Positions 46,570 through 55,710 of a stretch of 64,000 nucleotides of DNA are shown here, in pieces. Both the position numbers and the translations under genes were made by a program. This DNA comes from Gymnodinialimonas ceratoperidinii (GTDB lineage: Bacteria; Pseudomonadota; Alphaproteobacteria; Rhodobacterales; Rhodobacteraceae). Where the stretch lies: assembly GCF_019297855.1 (NCBI RefSeq), contig NZ_CP079194.1, forward strand, positions 731,501 to 795,500, in the 5' to 3' direction. Under the pieces are notes generated by a model, which saw only the letters and a list, made by a program, of their open reading frames with translations, made no database searches and was not told the origin of the DNA. Numbering within the stretch: the stretch's first letter is position 1; each line of letters opens with the position of its first letter.

Positions 46570-47045
46570 CGGTACGGACAGACAAGGCGCGCGGGCTCAA
46601 CGGCTGGCATATCTTCGGCATCTTCGGCGGCGGCTTCGGCGTCATCATCGCGGTGAACCTGTTCATGGCTTTCCAGGCGGTCTCGACCTTTCCGGGGCTG
46701 GAGGTCTCGTCGAGCTACGCCGACAGCCAGACCTTCGATCTACGCCGCGAGGCGCAGGAGGCGCTGGGGTGGGAGGCCTCGGTCGCGGCGGCGGAGGGGG
46801 AGGTGATCCTCACCCTCGTTGATGGGGCGGGGCGGCCGGTCTATCCGGCGGAGTTGGAGGCGCTGCTGACCCGGCCCACGACGCGGACCGACGACCAGTT
46901 GCTGGCGCTGAGCCGGGGGCCGAACGGCACGCTCATCGCGCCCGCCGAACTGGCCGAGGGCCGCTGGCGCCTGCGCATGGTCGGCCTGTCGCGGGGCGGC
47001 ACCGAGTATCGCCACAACATCACCTTCACGGTCACCGCGCCATGA
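46566..47045 (+). CDS. ccoH: FixH/CcoH family assembly protein
   Basis: 159 residues with one N-terminal helix (GWHIFGIFGGGFGVIIAVNL) and a periplasmic beta-rich domain starting after SSSYADSQTFD. Needed for stable cbb3 oxidase in other species. Overlaps both ccoG and ccoI by 4 bases (ATGA). Confidence 0.92.
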   Translation: MTVRTDKARGLNGWHIFGIFGGGFGVIIAVNLFMAFQAVSTFPGLEVSSSYADSQTFDLRREAQEALGWEASVAAAEGEVILTLVDGAGRPVYPAELEALLTRPTTRTDDQLLALSRGPNGTLIAPAELAEGRWRLRMVGLSRGGTEYRHNITFTVTAP

Positions 47046-49231
47046 CGGCCCTTGCCGATCCCCCGCGCGCCTCGGCATGCCCGGCCTGTGACGCGGCACC
47101 GCTGGCGCAGCACATGGCAGGGGCGACGGCCGAGGCCGCGCGGCTGATGATCGCGCTGCCCGGCATCCATTGCGCCGGGTGCATTTCCGGCGTCGAGCGG
47201 GCGCTGCTGTCGCAGCCGGGCGTTTCTGACGCGCGCGTGAACCTGACGCTGCGCCGGGTCGCGGTAGAGGCCGATCCGGAGGTGGCGGTGGAAACGCTCT
47301 GCACGGCGCTGGAGCGCGCCGGGTTCGAGGCGCATGAGCTGGATGCCGGCATCCTCGCCGCCACCGAGGTCGATGCCCGCGGCCGCGCGCTCCTGATGCG
47401 GTTGGCGGTTGCGGTTTTCGCAATGATGAACGTCATGCTGCTGTCGGTAGCCGTCTGGTCCGGGGCCGAGGGCGTGACGCGGGACATGATGCACTGGATC
47501 AGCGCGGCCATCGCGATCCCGGCGGTGATCTTCACCGGCCAGCCGTTCTACACCTCGGCCTGGGGCGCGCTGCGGGCTGGGCGGTTGAACATGGATGTGC
47601 CGATCACCTTGGCACTCGCGCTGGCCGTCGGCACCTCGCTCTACGAAACCACGCAGGGCGGCGCCCATGCCTATTTCGATGCGGCCATCGCGCTGTGCAC
47701 CTTCCTGCTGGCGGGGCGTTACCTTGATCACCGCACCCGCGCGACGGCGCGCTCGGCGGCGCAGGAGCTGGCCGCGCTGGAAGTGCCGCGCGCGTTGCGG
47801 ATGGTGGGGCAGGGGCGGACCGAGAGTGTCGGCGTGGCCGATCTGCGCGCGGGCGACAGGGTCCGCGTGTTGCCGGGCGGGCGCATTCCGGTCGACGGGG
47901 TGATACGCGATGGCGCGACCGAGCTGGACCGATCGGTGATGACGGGCGAAACGCTCCCCGCTGCGGTGGCACTTGGCGACGCGGTCCACGCGGGGGAGGC
48001 GAACCTGACGGGGCCGATCACGGTCGAGGTGCAGGCGGCGGGCCGCGACACGGAGCTGGCGCGGATCGGTGACCTTGTCGCCGTGGCCGAAGCGGGGCGG
48101 GGCAACTACACCTCGCTCGCCGATGCCGCGGCGAAGCTGTACGCGCCGGGGGTGCATATCATCTCGGCGCTCGCGGCGGTGGGTTGGTTCATTGCCACGG
48201 CAGACCTGCGGGTGGCGCTCAACATCGCGGCGGCGGTGCTGATCATCACCTGCCCCTGCGCGCTCGGGCTGGCGGTGCCGGCGGTGACGACCGCGGCCTC
48301 GGCCCGGCTGTTCCGCAAGGGCGTGCTGATCAAGAGCGGCACGGCGCTGGAGCGGTTGGCCGAGGTCGATACCGTGGTTTTTGATAAGACCGGCACGCTC
48401 ACCGACGGCGCGCCGGAGCCCTTGGGGTTGGAGGAATTGAGCGCGGAGGCGCAATCGGTGGCACTGGCGCTCGCGCAGGGATCAGCGCATCCACTCGCCG
48501 CGTCCCTTGCGCGGGGCCTGAGCGCCAGGGCCGTGCGCCCGGCGGCGGTATCCGACGTGGTGGAGCACCCCGGCTCCGGCATCGAGGGACGCTGGCAGGG
48601 GCAGGTGGTGCGACTGGGCCGCGCCGGTTGGGTCGGGGCGAAGGCGCTTCCGACGACGGCGACCTACCTTGCGGTTGGCGAGAACGCGCGGGTGGCGATT
48701 GCCTTTGCAGACACGTTGCGCGAAGGCGCGGCGGAGGTGGTCGCCGGCCTGCACGCGCAGGGCAAGCGGGTGATCCTGCTGTCGGGCGACATGGAGGCCT
48801 CGGTCCGTCATTTCGCGGCGCGGGTGGGGATCGCGGAGGTCGTGGCGGAGGCTCGGCCCGAGGCCAAGGCCGAGGCCATTGCGGGGCTCTCGGAAGGGGG
48901 CGCGCGGGTTCTCATGGTCGGTGACGGGATGAACGACACGGCGGCGCTGACGGCGGCGGACGTCTCGATCTCGCCAGCCTCGGCGCTGGAGGCTGCGCGG
49001 GCCGCGTCGGACATGGTGCTGACGGGCCAAACGCTGGCGCCGATCCTCGACGCCATGGAAACCGCCGTCGCCGCGCGCCGACGGATCAAGGAGAACTTCA
49101 CCATCGCCTCGGTCTACAACGTGCTCGCCGTGCCGCTGGCCGTCGCGGGCCTCTGCTCGCCCCTGATCGCGGCGCTGGCGATGTCGTCGTCGTCGCTGAC
49201 CGTCTCGCTCAACGCCTTGAGGCTGCGCTGA
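47042..49231 (+). CDS. ccoI: Copper-exporting P-type ATPase CcoI/FixI
   Basis: 729 residues. N-terminal CPACD and an HMA-like domain with HCAGCISG; P1B helices; CPC ion motif in LIITCPCALGLAVPA; phosphorylation site VFDKTGTLTDG; VGDGMNDTAAL hinge. Moves Cu(I) to the periplasm for delivery to the CuB centre of CcoN. The stop TGA shares a base with the ccoS ATG. Confidence 0.96.
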   Translation: MTALADPPRASACPACDAAPLAQHMAGATAEAARLMIALPGIHCAGCISGVERALLSQPGVSDARVNLTLRRVAVEADPEVAVETLCTALERAGFEAHELDAGILAATEVDARGRALLMRLAVAVFAMMNVMLLSVAVWSGAEGVTRDMMHWISAAIAIPAVIFTGQPFYTSAWGALRAGRLNMDVPITLALALAVGTSLYETTQGGAHAYFDAAIALCTFLLAGRYLDHRTRATARSAAQELAALEVPRALRMVGQGRTESVGVADLRAGDRVRVLPGGRIPVDGVIRDGATELDRSVMTGETLPAAVALGDAVHAGEANLTGPITVEVQAAGRDTELARIGDLVAVAEAGRGNYTSLADAAAKLYAPGVHIISALAAVGWFIATADLRVALNIAAAVLIITCPCALGLAVPAVTTAASARLFRKGVLIKSGTALERLAEVDTVVFDKTGTLTDGAPEPLGLEELSAEAQSVALALAQGSAHPLAASLARGLSARAVRPAAVSDVVEHPGSGIEGRWQGQVVRLGRAGWVGAKALPTTATYLAVGENARVAIAFADTLREGAAEVVAGLHAQGKRVILLSGDMEASVRHFAARVGIAEVVAEARPEAKAEAIAGLSEGGARVLMVGDGMNDTAALTAADVSISPASALEAARAASDMVLTGQTLAPILDAMETAVAARRRIKENFTIASVYNVLAVPLAVAGLCSPLIAALAMSSSSLTVSLNALRLR

Positions 49232-49386
49232 TGGAGGTGCTTGGTCTTCTCATCCCGGTCAGCCTCGCGCTTGGCGGGTTGGGGCTGGTGGCGTTCTGGT
49301 GGCTCCTGCGTCGGGGGCAGTTCGACGACCCGGAAGGCGACGCGCACCGGATCCTGAGAGAGGATTACGACGACCGCCCGAAGTAG
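49231..49386 (+). CDS. ccoS: cbb3-type oxidase assembly protein CcoS, 51 aa
   Basis: 51 codons, MEVLGLLIPVSLALGGLGLV then AFWWLLRRGQFDDPEGDAHR and an acidic tail. One helix followed by the conserved W.LR.GQFDD..GDA.RIL motif of CcoS, required to insert heme and copper in cbb3. Overlaps ccoI by one base. Followed by a 10-bp hairpin. Confidence 0.93.
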   Translation: MEVLGLLIPVSLALGGLGLVAFWWLLRRGQFDDPEGDAHRILREDYDDRPK

Positions 49387-49404
49387 GGGCGGGCGCGGAA
49401 CAGA

Positions 49405-49432
49405 AAACGGCGGCTCGCAAGGGCCGCCGTTT
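49405..49432. terminator. Bidirectional hairpin between ccoS and the dac gene
   Basis: AAACGGCGGC (49405-49414), 8-base loop, GCCGCCGTTT (49423-49432); perfect 10-bp stem with short A/T ends, between converging genes. Confidence 0.8.
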
Positions 49433-49455
49433 CAAAATATTGGATGCGCTGTCCG

Positions 49456-50877
49456 CTAGGGCCCGAAGGTTTCGCAGGCCATGTCGCGGGCCGAGAGGCG
49501 GGCGCAGGCGTTGCTGGCCTGCTCCTCGGTCATCCCGGCGAAGCGGGCGTCGAAACCTCGGGTCTCGTTGACGACCTGCCGCAGCGCGGTGTCGAAGGTG
49601 CCCAGTTCCGCGAGCGCCGTGCGCAGGAGCAGGCGCTCCGCCGCGTGCTGTGAGGTCTGCAACCCGAGCGACACGCCGTAGAGCCGCGAACCGGTGGACG
49701 ACGCCCGCGTCACCAGCTCCGGTTCTGGAGGCGGGATCGGGGCGGGCTCCGGCTCGACCACGGCTTGCGGTTCCGGTCGGGGGGAGGGCCGCTCCATCGG
49801 AACCGACCGCGTGCTCAGCGCCGCATCGACGGCGGCTGCCACCTCGGCAGAGCCCTCCGGCTCCGCGAGCATGTTCGGGTCGAGCGCCGCGCCGACCGCG
49901 TCGGAGATGGCGGCGATCACGGTGGCATCGACACCGCCACCGGGGCGCACCATGGGCCGCAGGGAGCGTTGCGGCGCCCGTTGACCGCGCGGCGTGCTGC
50001 TGGTGCCGGAGGGTCCGCCATCGTTGGCATAGGTCGGCAAGGGCGGCGTGCGCAGGGCCACGGAGCTTGGCGCACGCTCGAAACCCATGTCGAGCAGCTC
50101 CATCACGCGGTCATTGCGCCACGCGGAACTGCGCCCGCCGAAGACCGTCGCGATGATCCGTTCTTCCCCGCGCTGCGCGGAGGCCACGAGGTTGAAGCCG
50201 GCGGCCCGGGTGTAGCCCGTCTTGATGCCGTCCGCGCCGCGATAGGTTGTCAGCACGACCCGGTTGGTGTTGCGCACCGTGGCGATGCCCGCATCTGCCG
50301 TCACGCGGGAGAACAGGTTGTAATACTGGGGATAATCGTAGATCAGCCGGCGCCCGAGCATCGACATGTCGCGCGCGGTGGAGAGGTGCCCTTCCTCGGT
50401 CAGCCCGTGGGCGTTGCGGAAGGTGGTCCGCGTCATGCCGAGGGCGCGGGCGGTGCGGGTCATGCGCCGCGCGAAGGCGGCCTCGGAGCCCGAGATCGCC
50501 TCGCCGATCGCAGTGGCCGCATCATTGCCCGAGCGCACCGCGGCGGCGCGGATCAGGTAGCGCAGGCGGATCGTGGAGCCCGCGCGCAAGCCGAGCCGGG
50601 AGGGCGGCTCGTTGGCGGCATTGGCCGAGATGCGCACCTCGGTATCAAGCGTGATTTCCCCCAACCGCAGCGCCTCGAAGGCGATGTAGAGGGTCATCAT
50701 CTTGGTCAGCGATGCGGGGTGGAGCCGGGTATCGGCGTTGCGCGAGTGCAAGACCTCGCCATTGCGAGCGTCCATTACCATCGCGGCGTAGGGTGCGGCT
50801 GTTACCGGACCCGAGATCACGGTGAAGAACACCATGACAGCCCCCAAAAGGGCGGCGTGAAGATTCCGTACGAACAT
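49456..50877 (-). CDS. D-alanyl-D-alanine carboxypeptidase (PBP5/6 type) with C-terminal SPOR-like domain
   Basis: 473 residues. Signal segment AALLGAVMVFFTVISGPVTA. Active site complete: S56-L-T-K59, S116-G-N118 and K219-T-G221. Trims the terminal D-Ala from peptidoglycan stem peptides. A Pro/Glu-rich linker (about 320-400) leads to ~70 residues ending CARLSARDMACETFGP, which resemble a SPOR peptidoglycan-binding domain; that part is inference. Convergent with ccoS and divergent from hemF. Confidence 0.92.
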   Translation of the reverse strand: MFVRNLHAALLGAVMVFFTVISGPVTAAPYAAMVMDARNGEVLHSRNADTRLHPASLTKMMTLYIAFEALRLGEITLDTEVRISANAANEPPSRLGLRAGSTIRLRYLIRAAAVRSGNDAATAIGEAISGSEAAFARRMTRTARALGMTRTTFRNAHGLTEEGHLSTARDMSMLGRRLIYDYPQYYNLFSRVTADAGIATVRNTNRVVLTTYRGADGIKTGYTRAAGFNLVASAQRGEERIIATVFGGRSSAWRNDRVMELLDMGFERAPSSVALRTPPLPTYANDGGPSGTSSTPRGQRAPQRSLRPMVRPGGGVDATVIAAISDAVGAALDPNMLAEPEGSAEVAAAVDAALSTRSVPMERPSPRPEPQAVVEPEPAPIPPPEPELVTRASSTGSRLYGVSLGLQTSQHAAERLLLRTALAELGTFDTALRQVVNETRGFDARFAGMTEEQASNACARLSARDMACETFGP

Positions 50878-51021
50878 GATTGCTCTATTTGCCTCTGGTT
50901 GCCGTCTGTTGCGGCGATTGATCTGAAATCTACGTCAAAATTCGCGTGAAATCCATGGGGCTGATCCGAAAAATCAAACCAGTGGACTTAATTGACAGAT
51001 TTCGTCGTTTGCCGGCGCGAT

Positions 51022-51039
51022 GGTGCCACATGTGGCACC
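51022..51039. promoter_or_regulatory. 18-bp perfect palindrome upstream of hemF
   Basis: GGTGCCACATGTGGCACC, self-complementary over all 18 bases, 80 bases before the hemF ATG and 25 bases after a TTGACA hexamer (50992-50997). No following T-run, so an operator is more likely than a terminator. No regulator can be named. Confidence 0.55.
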
Positions 51040-51119
51040 GGGCAGAGGCGGCTCCTTGTGGCGGAGGAAATGTGGCTCTGCTACAAGGCGGCCAGTGTTG
51101 CAAAAAGGAAGCCTCCAAG

Positions 51120-51998
51120 ATGCTCGACCTGACGCTCGATCACAAAACACGCGCGGCGACGTGGTTCCGCAGCTTGCGCGACGAGATCGTGGCGGCCTTC
51201 GAACAGGTGGAAGATACGCAGGGCGGCGACGCGCCCGCTGGCCGTTTCGAGGTCACCGAGACCAAGCGCACCTCCGAGGACGGCTCGGACGCCGGTGGCG
51301 GCTTGATGAGCGTGATGCGGGGCGGCCGGGTGTTCGAGAAGGTCGGTGTCAATGTCTCGGAGGTCTACGGCGAGTTGGGCGAGCGCGCCCAGAAGGCCAT
51401 GGCGGCCCGCGGCGTGCCGGGGATGGAGGATGATCCGCGCTTCTGGGCCTCGGGGATCAGCCTCGTGGCGCATATGCAGAACCCCCGCGTGCCGGCGGTT
51501 CACATGAACACGCGGATGTTCTGGACGCCCGGCGCGTGGTGGTTCGGCGGCGGCTCGGACCTCAACCCCGCGATCGAATATGACGAGGACACTGCCTTCT
51601 TCCACCGGACGTTGAAAGAGCATTGCGACCCCCATGGCGCGGACCTTTACGAGCGCTACAAGAAATGGGCCGACGAGTATTTCTATATCCCCCACCGCAA
51701 GCGCGCGCGGGGCGTCGGCGGCATCTTCTACGACGATCACAACACCGGCGACTGGGAGGCGGATTTCGCCTTCACTCAGGATGTCGGCCGCGCCTTCCTG
51801 CCCGCTTTCCTCGGCGTGGTGGAGAAGCGTCGTCACGAGGCGTTCTCCGAGGCCGACCGCGAGGCGCAGCTGGTGCATCGGGGCCTCTATGCGGAATACA
51901 ACCTCGTCTACGACCGGGGCACGAAGTTCGGGCTGGAAACCGGCCACGATGCGAATGCCGTCCTGATGTCCTTGCCGCCGATCGCCAAGTGGACCTGA
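51120..51998 (+). CDS. hemF: Oxygen-dependent coproporphyrinogen III oxidase
   Basis: 292 residues from the ATG at 51120 (AGGAAG upstream); the open frame before it shows no similarity. Converts coproporphyrinogen III to protoporphyrinogen IX with O2. Motifs: MQNPRVPAVHMNTRMFW, WFGGGSDLNPAIEYDEDT, KARGVGGIFYDDHNTG-type segment, and YAEYNLVYDRGTKFGLETGH near the C terminus. The O2-independent HemN is not in the window. The next gene starts inside its 3' end. Confidence 0.96.
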   Translation: MLDLTLDHKTRAATWFRSLRDEIVAAFEQVEDTQGGDAPAGRFEVTETKRTSEDGSDAGGGLMSVMRGGRVFEKVGVNVSEVYGELGERAQKAMAARGVPGMEDDPRFWASGISLVAHMQNPRVPAVHMNTRMFWTPGAWWFGGGSDLNPAIEYDEDTAFFHRTLKEHCDPHGADLYERYKKWADEYFYIPHRKRARGVGGIFYDDHNTGDWEADFAFTQDVGRAFLPAFLGVVEKRRHEAFSEADREAQLVHRGLYAEYNLVYDRGTKFGLETGHDANAVLMSLPPIAKWT

Positions 51999-53041
51999 CC
52001 CCCGATCCCGATACGCTCGACGTGCTGGTGCCGAACTTCAAGAAGCGGCTCTCGGGCGTCACGGCGACCATTGTGCGGCTGGTGCCGTTGCAGGCGCGCG
52101 CCATGGCGCTCGCTGCGGTGTCGCCTGATCTGCCGGGGCATGTGCCGCAGATCCGCCTCTCGCAACTGTTGACGATGGCGCGGCGCGGCCCGAGCGGGGC
52201 CCGTGTCTGGCACGCCCGGCGCAATACCGAGATGCTGGCGGGGCTGGCCCTGAAGCACGTGCTGCGCAAGCGGCTGAAATTGCTCTTTACCTCCGCCTCG
52301 CAGCGCAAGCACACCGGCTATACCAAGTGGCTGATCGAGCAGATGGACCACGTCATCGCCACCTCGCAGAAGACCGCGAGCTACCTCGAGCGGCCCGCCG
52401 ACGTGATCCTGCACGGCATCGACGTGGCAACCTTCACCCCGCCCGAGGATCGCGCTGCTCTGCGTGCGCGGCTCGGACTGCCTGACGGCGTGTTGATCGG
52501 CTGTTATGGCCGCATCAGGGCGCAGAAGGGCACGGGCGATTTCGTCGAGGCGATGATCCCTGTGCTAGAGGCAAATCCCGAGGCTGTGGGCCTTGTGATG
52601 GGCCGCGCCACATCGGAGCACGGGGCCTACGAGGCCGGCCTGAAGGAGAGGGTTGCGGCGGCGGGCCTCTCGGACCGGCTGCTGTTCCTGCCCGAGGTGC
52701 CGGTCCACGAGATGGCCGATTGGTACCGCGTGCTGGACCTCTTCGTGGCGCCCCAGAGGTGGGAGGGCTTCGGCCTCACGCCGCTGGAAGCCATGGCCTG
52801 CGGCGTGCCCTGCATCGCCACCACCGTCGGCGCCTTCCCGGAATTGCTGACCGAGCAGACGGGAACTTTGGTAGACCCCCAAGACACCCTCGCCATGACT
52901 GCCGCCATCACCCGTTACGCCACGGACCCCGCCTTGCGCCAACAGCAGGGAGGTGCCGCGCGGCGCCACGTGGAGCAGAACTTCCGCATCGAGCAGGAAG
53001 CCGAAGCGATCTTGGCGGTCTACCGCCGGTTGCTTGCTTAG
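51989..53041 (+). CDS. Glycosyltransferase family 4 protein (LPS core type)
   Basis: 350 residues from GTG at 51989, overlapping the hemF stop by 10 bases; this start gives the typical opening with LDVLVPNFKKRLSGVTATIV, and no ATG fits. GT-B fold: the C-terminal donor half has IGCYGRIRAQKGTGDFVEAM, LLFLPEVPVHEMADWYRVLD and PQRWEGFGLTPLEAMACGVP, with the E-x7-E-type nucleotide-sugar site. Probably adds a sugar to lipopolysaccharide core. First gene of the glycosylation island. Confidence 0.9.
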   Translation: MDLTPDPDTLDVLVPNFKKRLSGVTATIVRLVPLQARAMALAAVSPDLPGHVPQIRLSQLLTMARRGPSGARVWHARRNTEMLAGLALKHVLRKRLKLLFTSASQRKHTGYTKWLIEQMDHVIATSQKTASYLERPADVILHGIDVATFTPPEDRAALRARLGLPDGVLIGCYGRIRAQKGTGDFVEAMIPVLEANPEAVGLVMGRATSEHGAYEAGLKERVAAAGLSDRLLFLPEVPVHEMADWYRVLDLFVAPQRWEGFGLTPLEAMACGVPCIATTVGAFPELLTEQTGTLVDPQDTLAMTAAITRYATDPALRQQQGGAARRHVEQNFRIEQEAEAILAVYRRLLA

Positions 53042-53106
53042 AACTGCCCCTTCATGCCAGATGCGTGCAAGACGCACTACGCATGCCCCCTCGGCGGAGC
53101 CAGATC

Positions 53107-53919
53107 ATGTCGAAAGCCCTCAAGCGAGCAGAACGCCGCTTCATCAATGGCCTGCCCCTCGAACGGTATTGCAAGCTGACAAACACGATGAATGGAATGC
53201 GGGGGCGTCCCCACCGCCTGGAGGCCTTGCGCGAAGATGGTTTGCACAAAGTCAGCCATGGTGACGAGAGTATCGTCATTTGCCGTCGGTCCCGTCATCG
53301 ACTGTATAAAAACGGGATAAAAGCACGAACTGACCGACTGGCGGATGAGTACGGCCTCTCCAGCATTCCTGCGCCTGAGGGTGGCGTCCTGATAGATTGT
53401 GGCGCAAACGTCGGTGAGCTTGGTATCTGGGCGAGGGCGAATGGTCTCACATACCACGCTTTCGAGCCTGAGCCTCTAGAAGCCGACTGCGTGGATATCA
53501 ACAACTTTGACGGTAGCCCGCGTACCCGCCGCCAAGCTCTGTGGCACCAAACCGAAACGCTGACGTTCTATTCCGCGCCGGACAGCGCCGACAGTTCCGC
53601 GTTCGAGTCCCGACGTGCCACGACCAGTTGGAACGTGGAAGCTGTTCGGCTTGACGACACAGGGATCACGCTGTCCGAGGAAGGCCCCAACATTCTGAAG
53701 CTGGAAGCAGAAGGAGCCGAGCCAGAAATCCTTGACGGTGCCACAGCCACGTTGCCCAAGTTGCACTATATTGCCGTCGATTGTGGCTACGAACGCGGAC
53801 CTGAACAGCGCCATACGTTCATTGATGTCTGCGACCGTCTTCTTCCTCTGGGATTTCGACCGATCAAGGCTGAGCTGCGGCGTATAACCATCCTTTTCGA
53901 GAACACCGGACTGGTCTGA
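53107..53919 (+). CDS. FkbM family methyltransferase
   Basis: 270 residues from the ATG at 53107. Core: GGVLIDCGANVGELGIWARA (SAM-binding motif I, about 96), YHAFEPEPLEADCVDINNF, AFESRRATTSWNVEAVRLDD and ILKLEAEGAEPEILDGA, all typical of FkbM O-methyltransferases, which often modify sugars or polysaccharides. Base composition is clearly lower in G+C than its neighbours (six 60-base lines I counted gave about 57%), with A/T-rich codons, suggesting recent acquisition. Followed by a GT25 gene after 1 base. Confidence 0.9.
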   Translation: MSKALKRAERRFINGLPLERYCKLTNTMNGMRGRPHRLEALREDGLHKVSHGDESIVICRRSRHRLYKNGIKARTDRLADEYGLSSIPAPEGGVLIDCGANVGELGIWARANGLTYHAFEPEPLEADCVDINNFDGSPRTRRQALWHQTETLTFYSAPDSADSSAFESRRATTSWNVEAVRLDDTGITLSEEGPNILKLEAEGAEPEILDGATATLPKLHYIAVDCGYERGPEQRHTFIDVCDRLLPLGFRPIKAELRRITILFENTGLV

Positions 53920-53920
53920 G

Positions 53921-54676
53921 ATGTCTCTACCAACCTGGCCCTCCTACGTCATCAACCTCGATGCCAATACCGTTCGGATGAGCAACGCGCAGGCGCAGTT
54001 TGCGGCGCAGGGGCTGGCGTTTCGGCGGATCGAGGCGGTGAATGGGTGGGAGTTGCCCGAGGCGGACATCGAGAGGGTTTATGACGCCCGGGCCAATGCG
54101 GCGCGGGCGCGTCATGACCTCGTGCCGGCCGAGATCGGCTGCTACCTCTCTCACATCGACGCCTGGCGCGCGATTGCCGCGGGCGCGGCCGAGGGCGGGT
54201 TCATCTTCGAGGATGACTTCGAGGCCGACGACACGCTGGCCCCGGTCCTCGCGGCCTTGACCGAGGATGGCGGCAGCGATTGGGACATGGTGAAGCTCTT
54301 CACCTTTGATCCTGACGCGCGGCTGGTGTCGGAGCGCCAGTTGACCCCGGAAATCCGCCTCGTCGTGCCCTACCGGGTGCCGACCTGCCTCATCGGTTAC
54401 GGGCTGACGAAGGCTGCGGCCAGGAAGCTGGTGGCCGATGCGGTTCCCTTCTTCCGTCCGGTGGACGAGGATCAGAAGTATTTCTGGGAGACCGGCCTGC
54501 GGGTCGCCCTGACGCTGCCCGCACCGATCAAGGTGGGCGATCAGCAGGCGGTGACGGGTACCATCGGCAAGGCAAGGCGCGACGCCTCGGGCGGCGGCGT
54601 GAAGCGGCTGTGGCGCGGGTTGAAGACGCAGATCGCCTATCAGGCGGCGCTGCGCTGGCACCGGAGGAGAAAATGA
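53921..54676 (+). CDS. Glycosyltransferase family 25 protein (first of two)
   Basis: 251 residues. YVINLDANTVRMSNAQAQFA and FRRIEAVNG, then EIGCYLSHIDAWRAIAAGAA and the catalytic acidic segment GGFIFEDDFEAD: the GT25 (LPS LOS beta-galactosyltransferase) pattern. Basic C terminus (RWHRRRK). Stop overlaps the next start (ATGA). Likely adds a hexose to an outer-core sugar. Confidence 0.88.
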   Translation: MSLPTWPSYVINLDANTVRMSNAQAQFAAQGLAFRRIEAVNGWELPEADIERVYDARANAARARHDLVPAEIGCYLSHIDAWRAIAAGAAEGGFIFEDDFEADDTLAPVLAALTEDGGSDWDMVKLFTFDPDARLVSERQLTPEIRLVVPYRVPTCLIGYGLTKAAARKLVADAVPFFRPVDEDQKYFWETGLRVALTLPAPIKVGDQQAVTGTIGKARRDASGGGVKRLWRGLKTQIAYQAALRWHRRRK

Positions 54677-55710
54677 CAGCGCCTAAAGTGCTCCACATAC
54701 ATTTCGGCAAGGAGGGCGGGGCCGAGCGGTTCTTCGTGAACCTCGCCAAGGCCTTCGACCGTCGCGGCGTGGAGCAGCGCTTCGCGATCCGGCCGAACCG
54801 CTCGTGGGACGGCGAGATTGCGCCCCTCGGCCCGGTGATCCGCAACGATTACCGCTATCTCTCGCTCAGCCGCTTCTGGCTCGAATGGAAGCTGCGCCAG
54901 ACCTGTCGGACATGGCAGCCCGATGCGATCCTCGCCTGGATGCCACGCGCCGCGCGCGCCATTCCCGATTGGCCCGACGCAGTGAAGCTGACGCGCCTTG
55001 GCGATTATCCGCAGCACCTCAATCACTTCCGCCGGTGCGACGCGCTGGTGGCGAACACGCCTGACATCATCACCCATTGCGAAGGCTTGGGGTGGGAGCG
55101 TCCGGGCCTCGTCATCTCGAACTTCGCGCGCCCCGTGACACCCGTCGCGGTGGATCGCGCCCTGCATGATACGCCGGAGGATGCCTTTTTGATCGCCGCC
55201 GCCGGTCGCTTCGTGAACCGCAAGGGCCTCGACCTTGCCATTCGCGCGGCGGCGCGGATCGAGGGGGCCTATCTCTGGCTGATCGGCGACGGCAAGGAGC
55301 GGACCACGCTGGAGGCGCTGGCCGCCGAGGCGGGTATTGCGGACCGCACACGTTTCATCGGCTGGGTCGATGAGCCGATCCATCATCTCGCCTCCGCCGA
55401 CGCGGTGGCTTTCCCTTCGCGCCATGAACCGCTGGGCAATGTCATCCTCGATGCCTGGCAGGCCGGGGTACCTGTGGTCAGCACGCGGGCCGAAGGGCCG
55501 GACTGGTTCCTGCGCCCCGAGGTGGACGGGATCATGGTCGAGATCGACGACCTCGACGGGCTGACCGCCGGGCTGCAACGGCTGAAAGACAACCCCGACC
55601 TGCGCGCGCGCTTCGGGGCGGCGGGGCAGGCGCGGCTGGCCGGGATGTTCAGCGAAGATGCCATCGTGGACGCCTATCTTGCTGCCTTCCGAGGGGAGCT
55701 TCACGGGTGA
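54673..55710 (+). CDS. Glycosyltransferase family 4 protein (second)
   Basis: 345 residues from the ATG at 54673, preceded by GGAGGAG and overlapping the GT25 stop. VLHIHFGKEGGAERFFVNLA is the GT-B acceptor start; the donor half has AAAGRFVNRKGLDLAIRAAA, RFIGWVDEPIHHLASADAVA and PSRHEPLGNVILDAWQAGVP with the conserved Glu pair. Likely an LPS core or capsule glycosyltransferase working with the flanking GT25 enzymes. Confidence 0.9.
   Translation: MTAPKVLHIHFGKEGGAERFFVNLAKAFDRRGVEQRFAIRPNRSWDGEIAPLGPVIRNDYRYLSLSRFWLEWKLRQTCRTWQPDAILAWMPRAARAIPDWPDAVKLTRLGDYPQHLNHFRRCDALVANTPDIITHCEGLGWERPGLVISNFARPVTPVAVDRALHDTPEDAFLIAAAGRFVNRKGLDLAIRAAARIEGAYLWLIGDGKERTTLEALAAEAGIADRTRFIGWVDEPIHHLASADAVAFPSRHEPLGNVILDAWQAGVPVVSTRAEGPDWFLRPEVDGIMVEIDDLDGLTAGLQRLKDNPDLRARFGAAGQARLAGMFSEDAIVDAYLAAFRGELHG

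Noticed and set aside
50946..51119. N-terminal extension of HemF in the same frame
   Set aside because: It is Cys/Trp-rich with no similarity, contains the palindrome, and a good RBS precedes the ATG at 51120.
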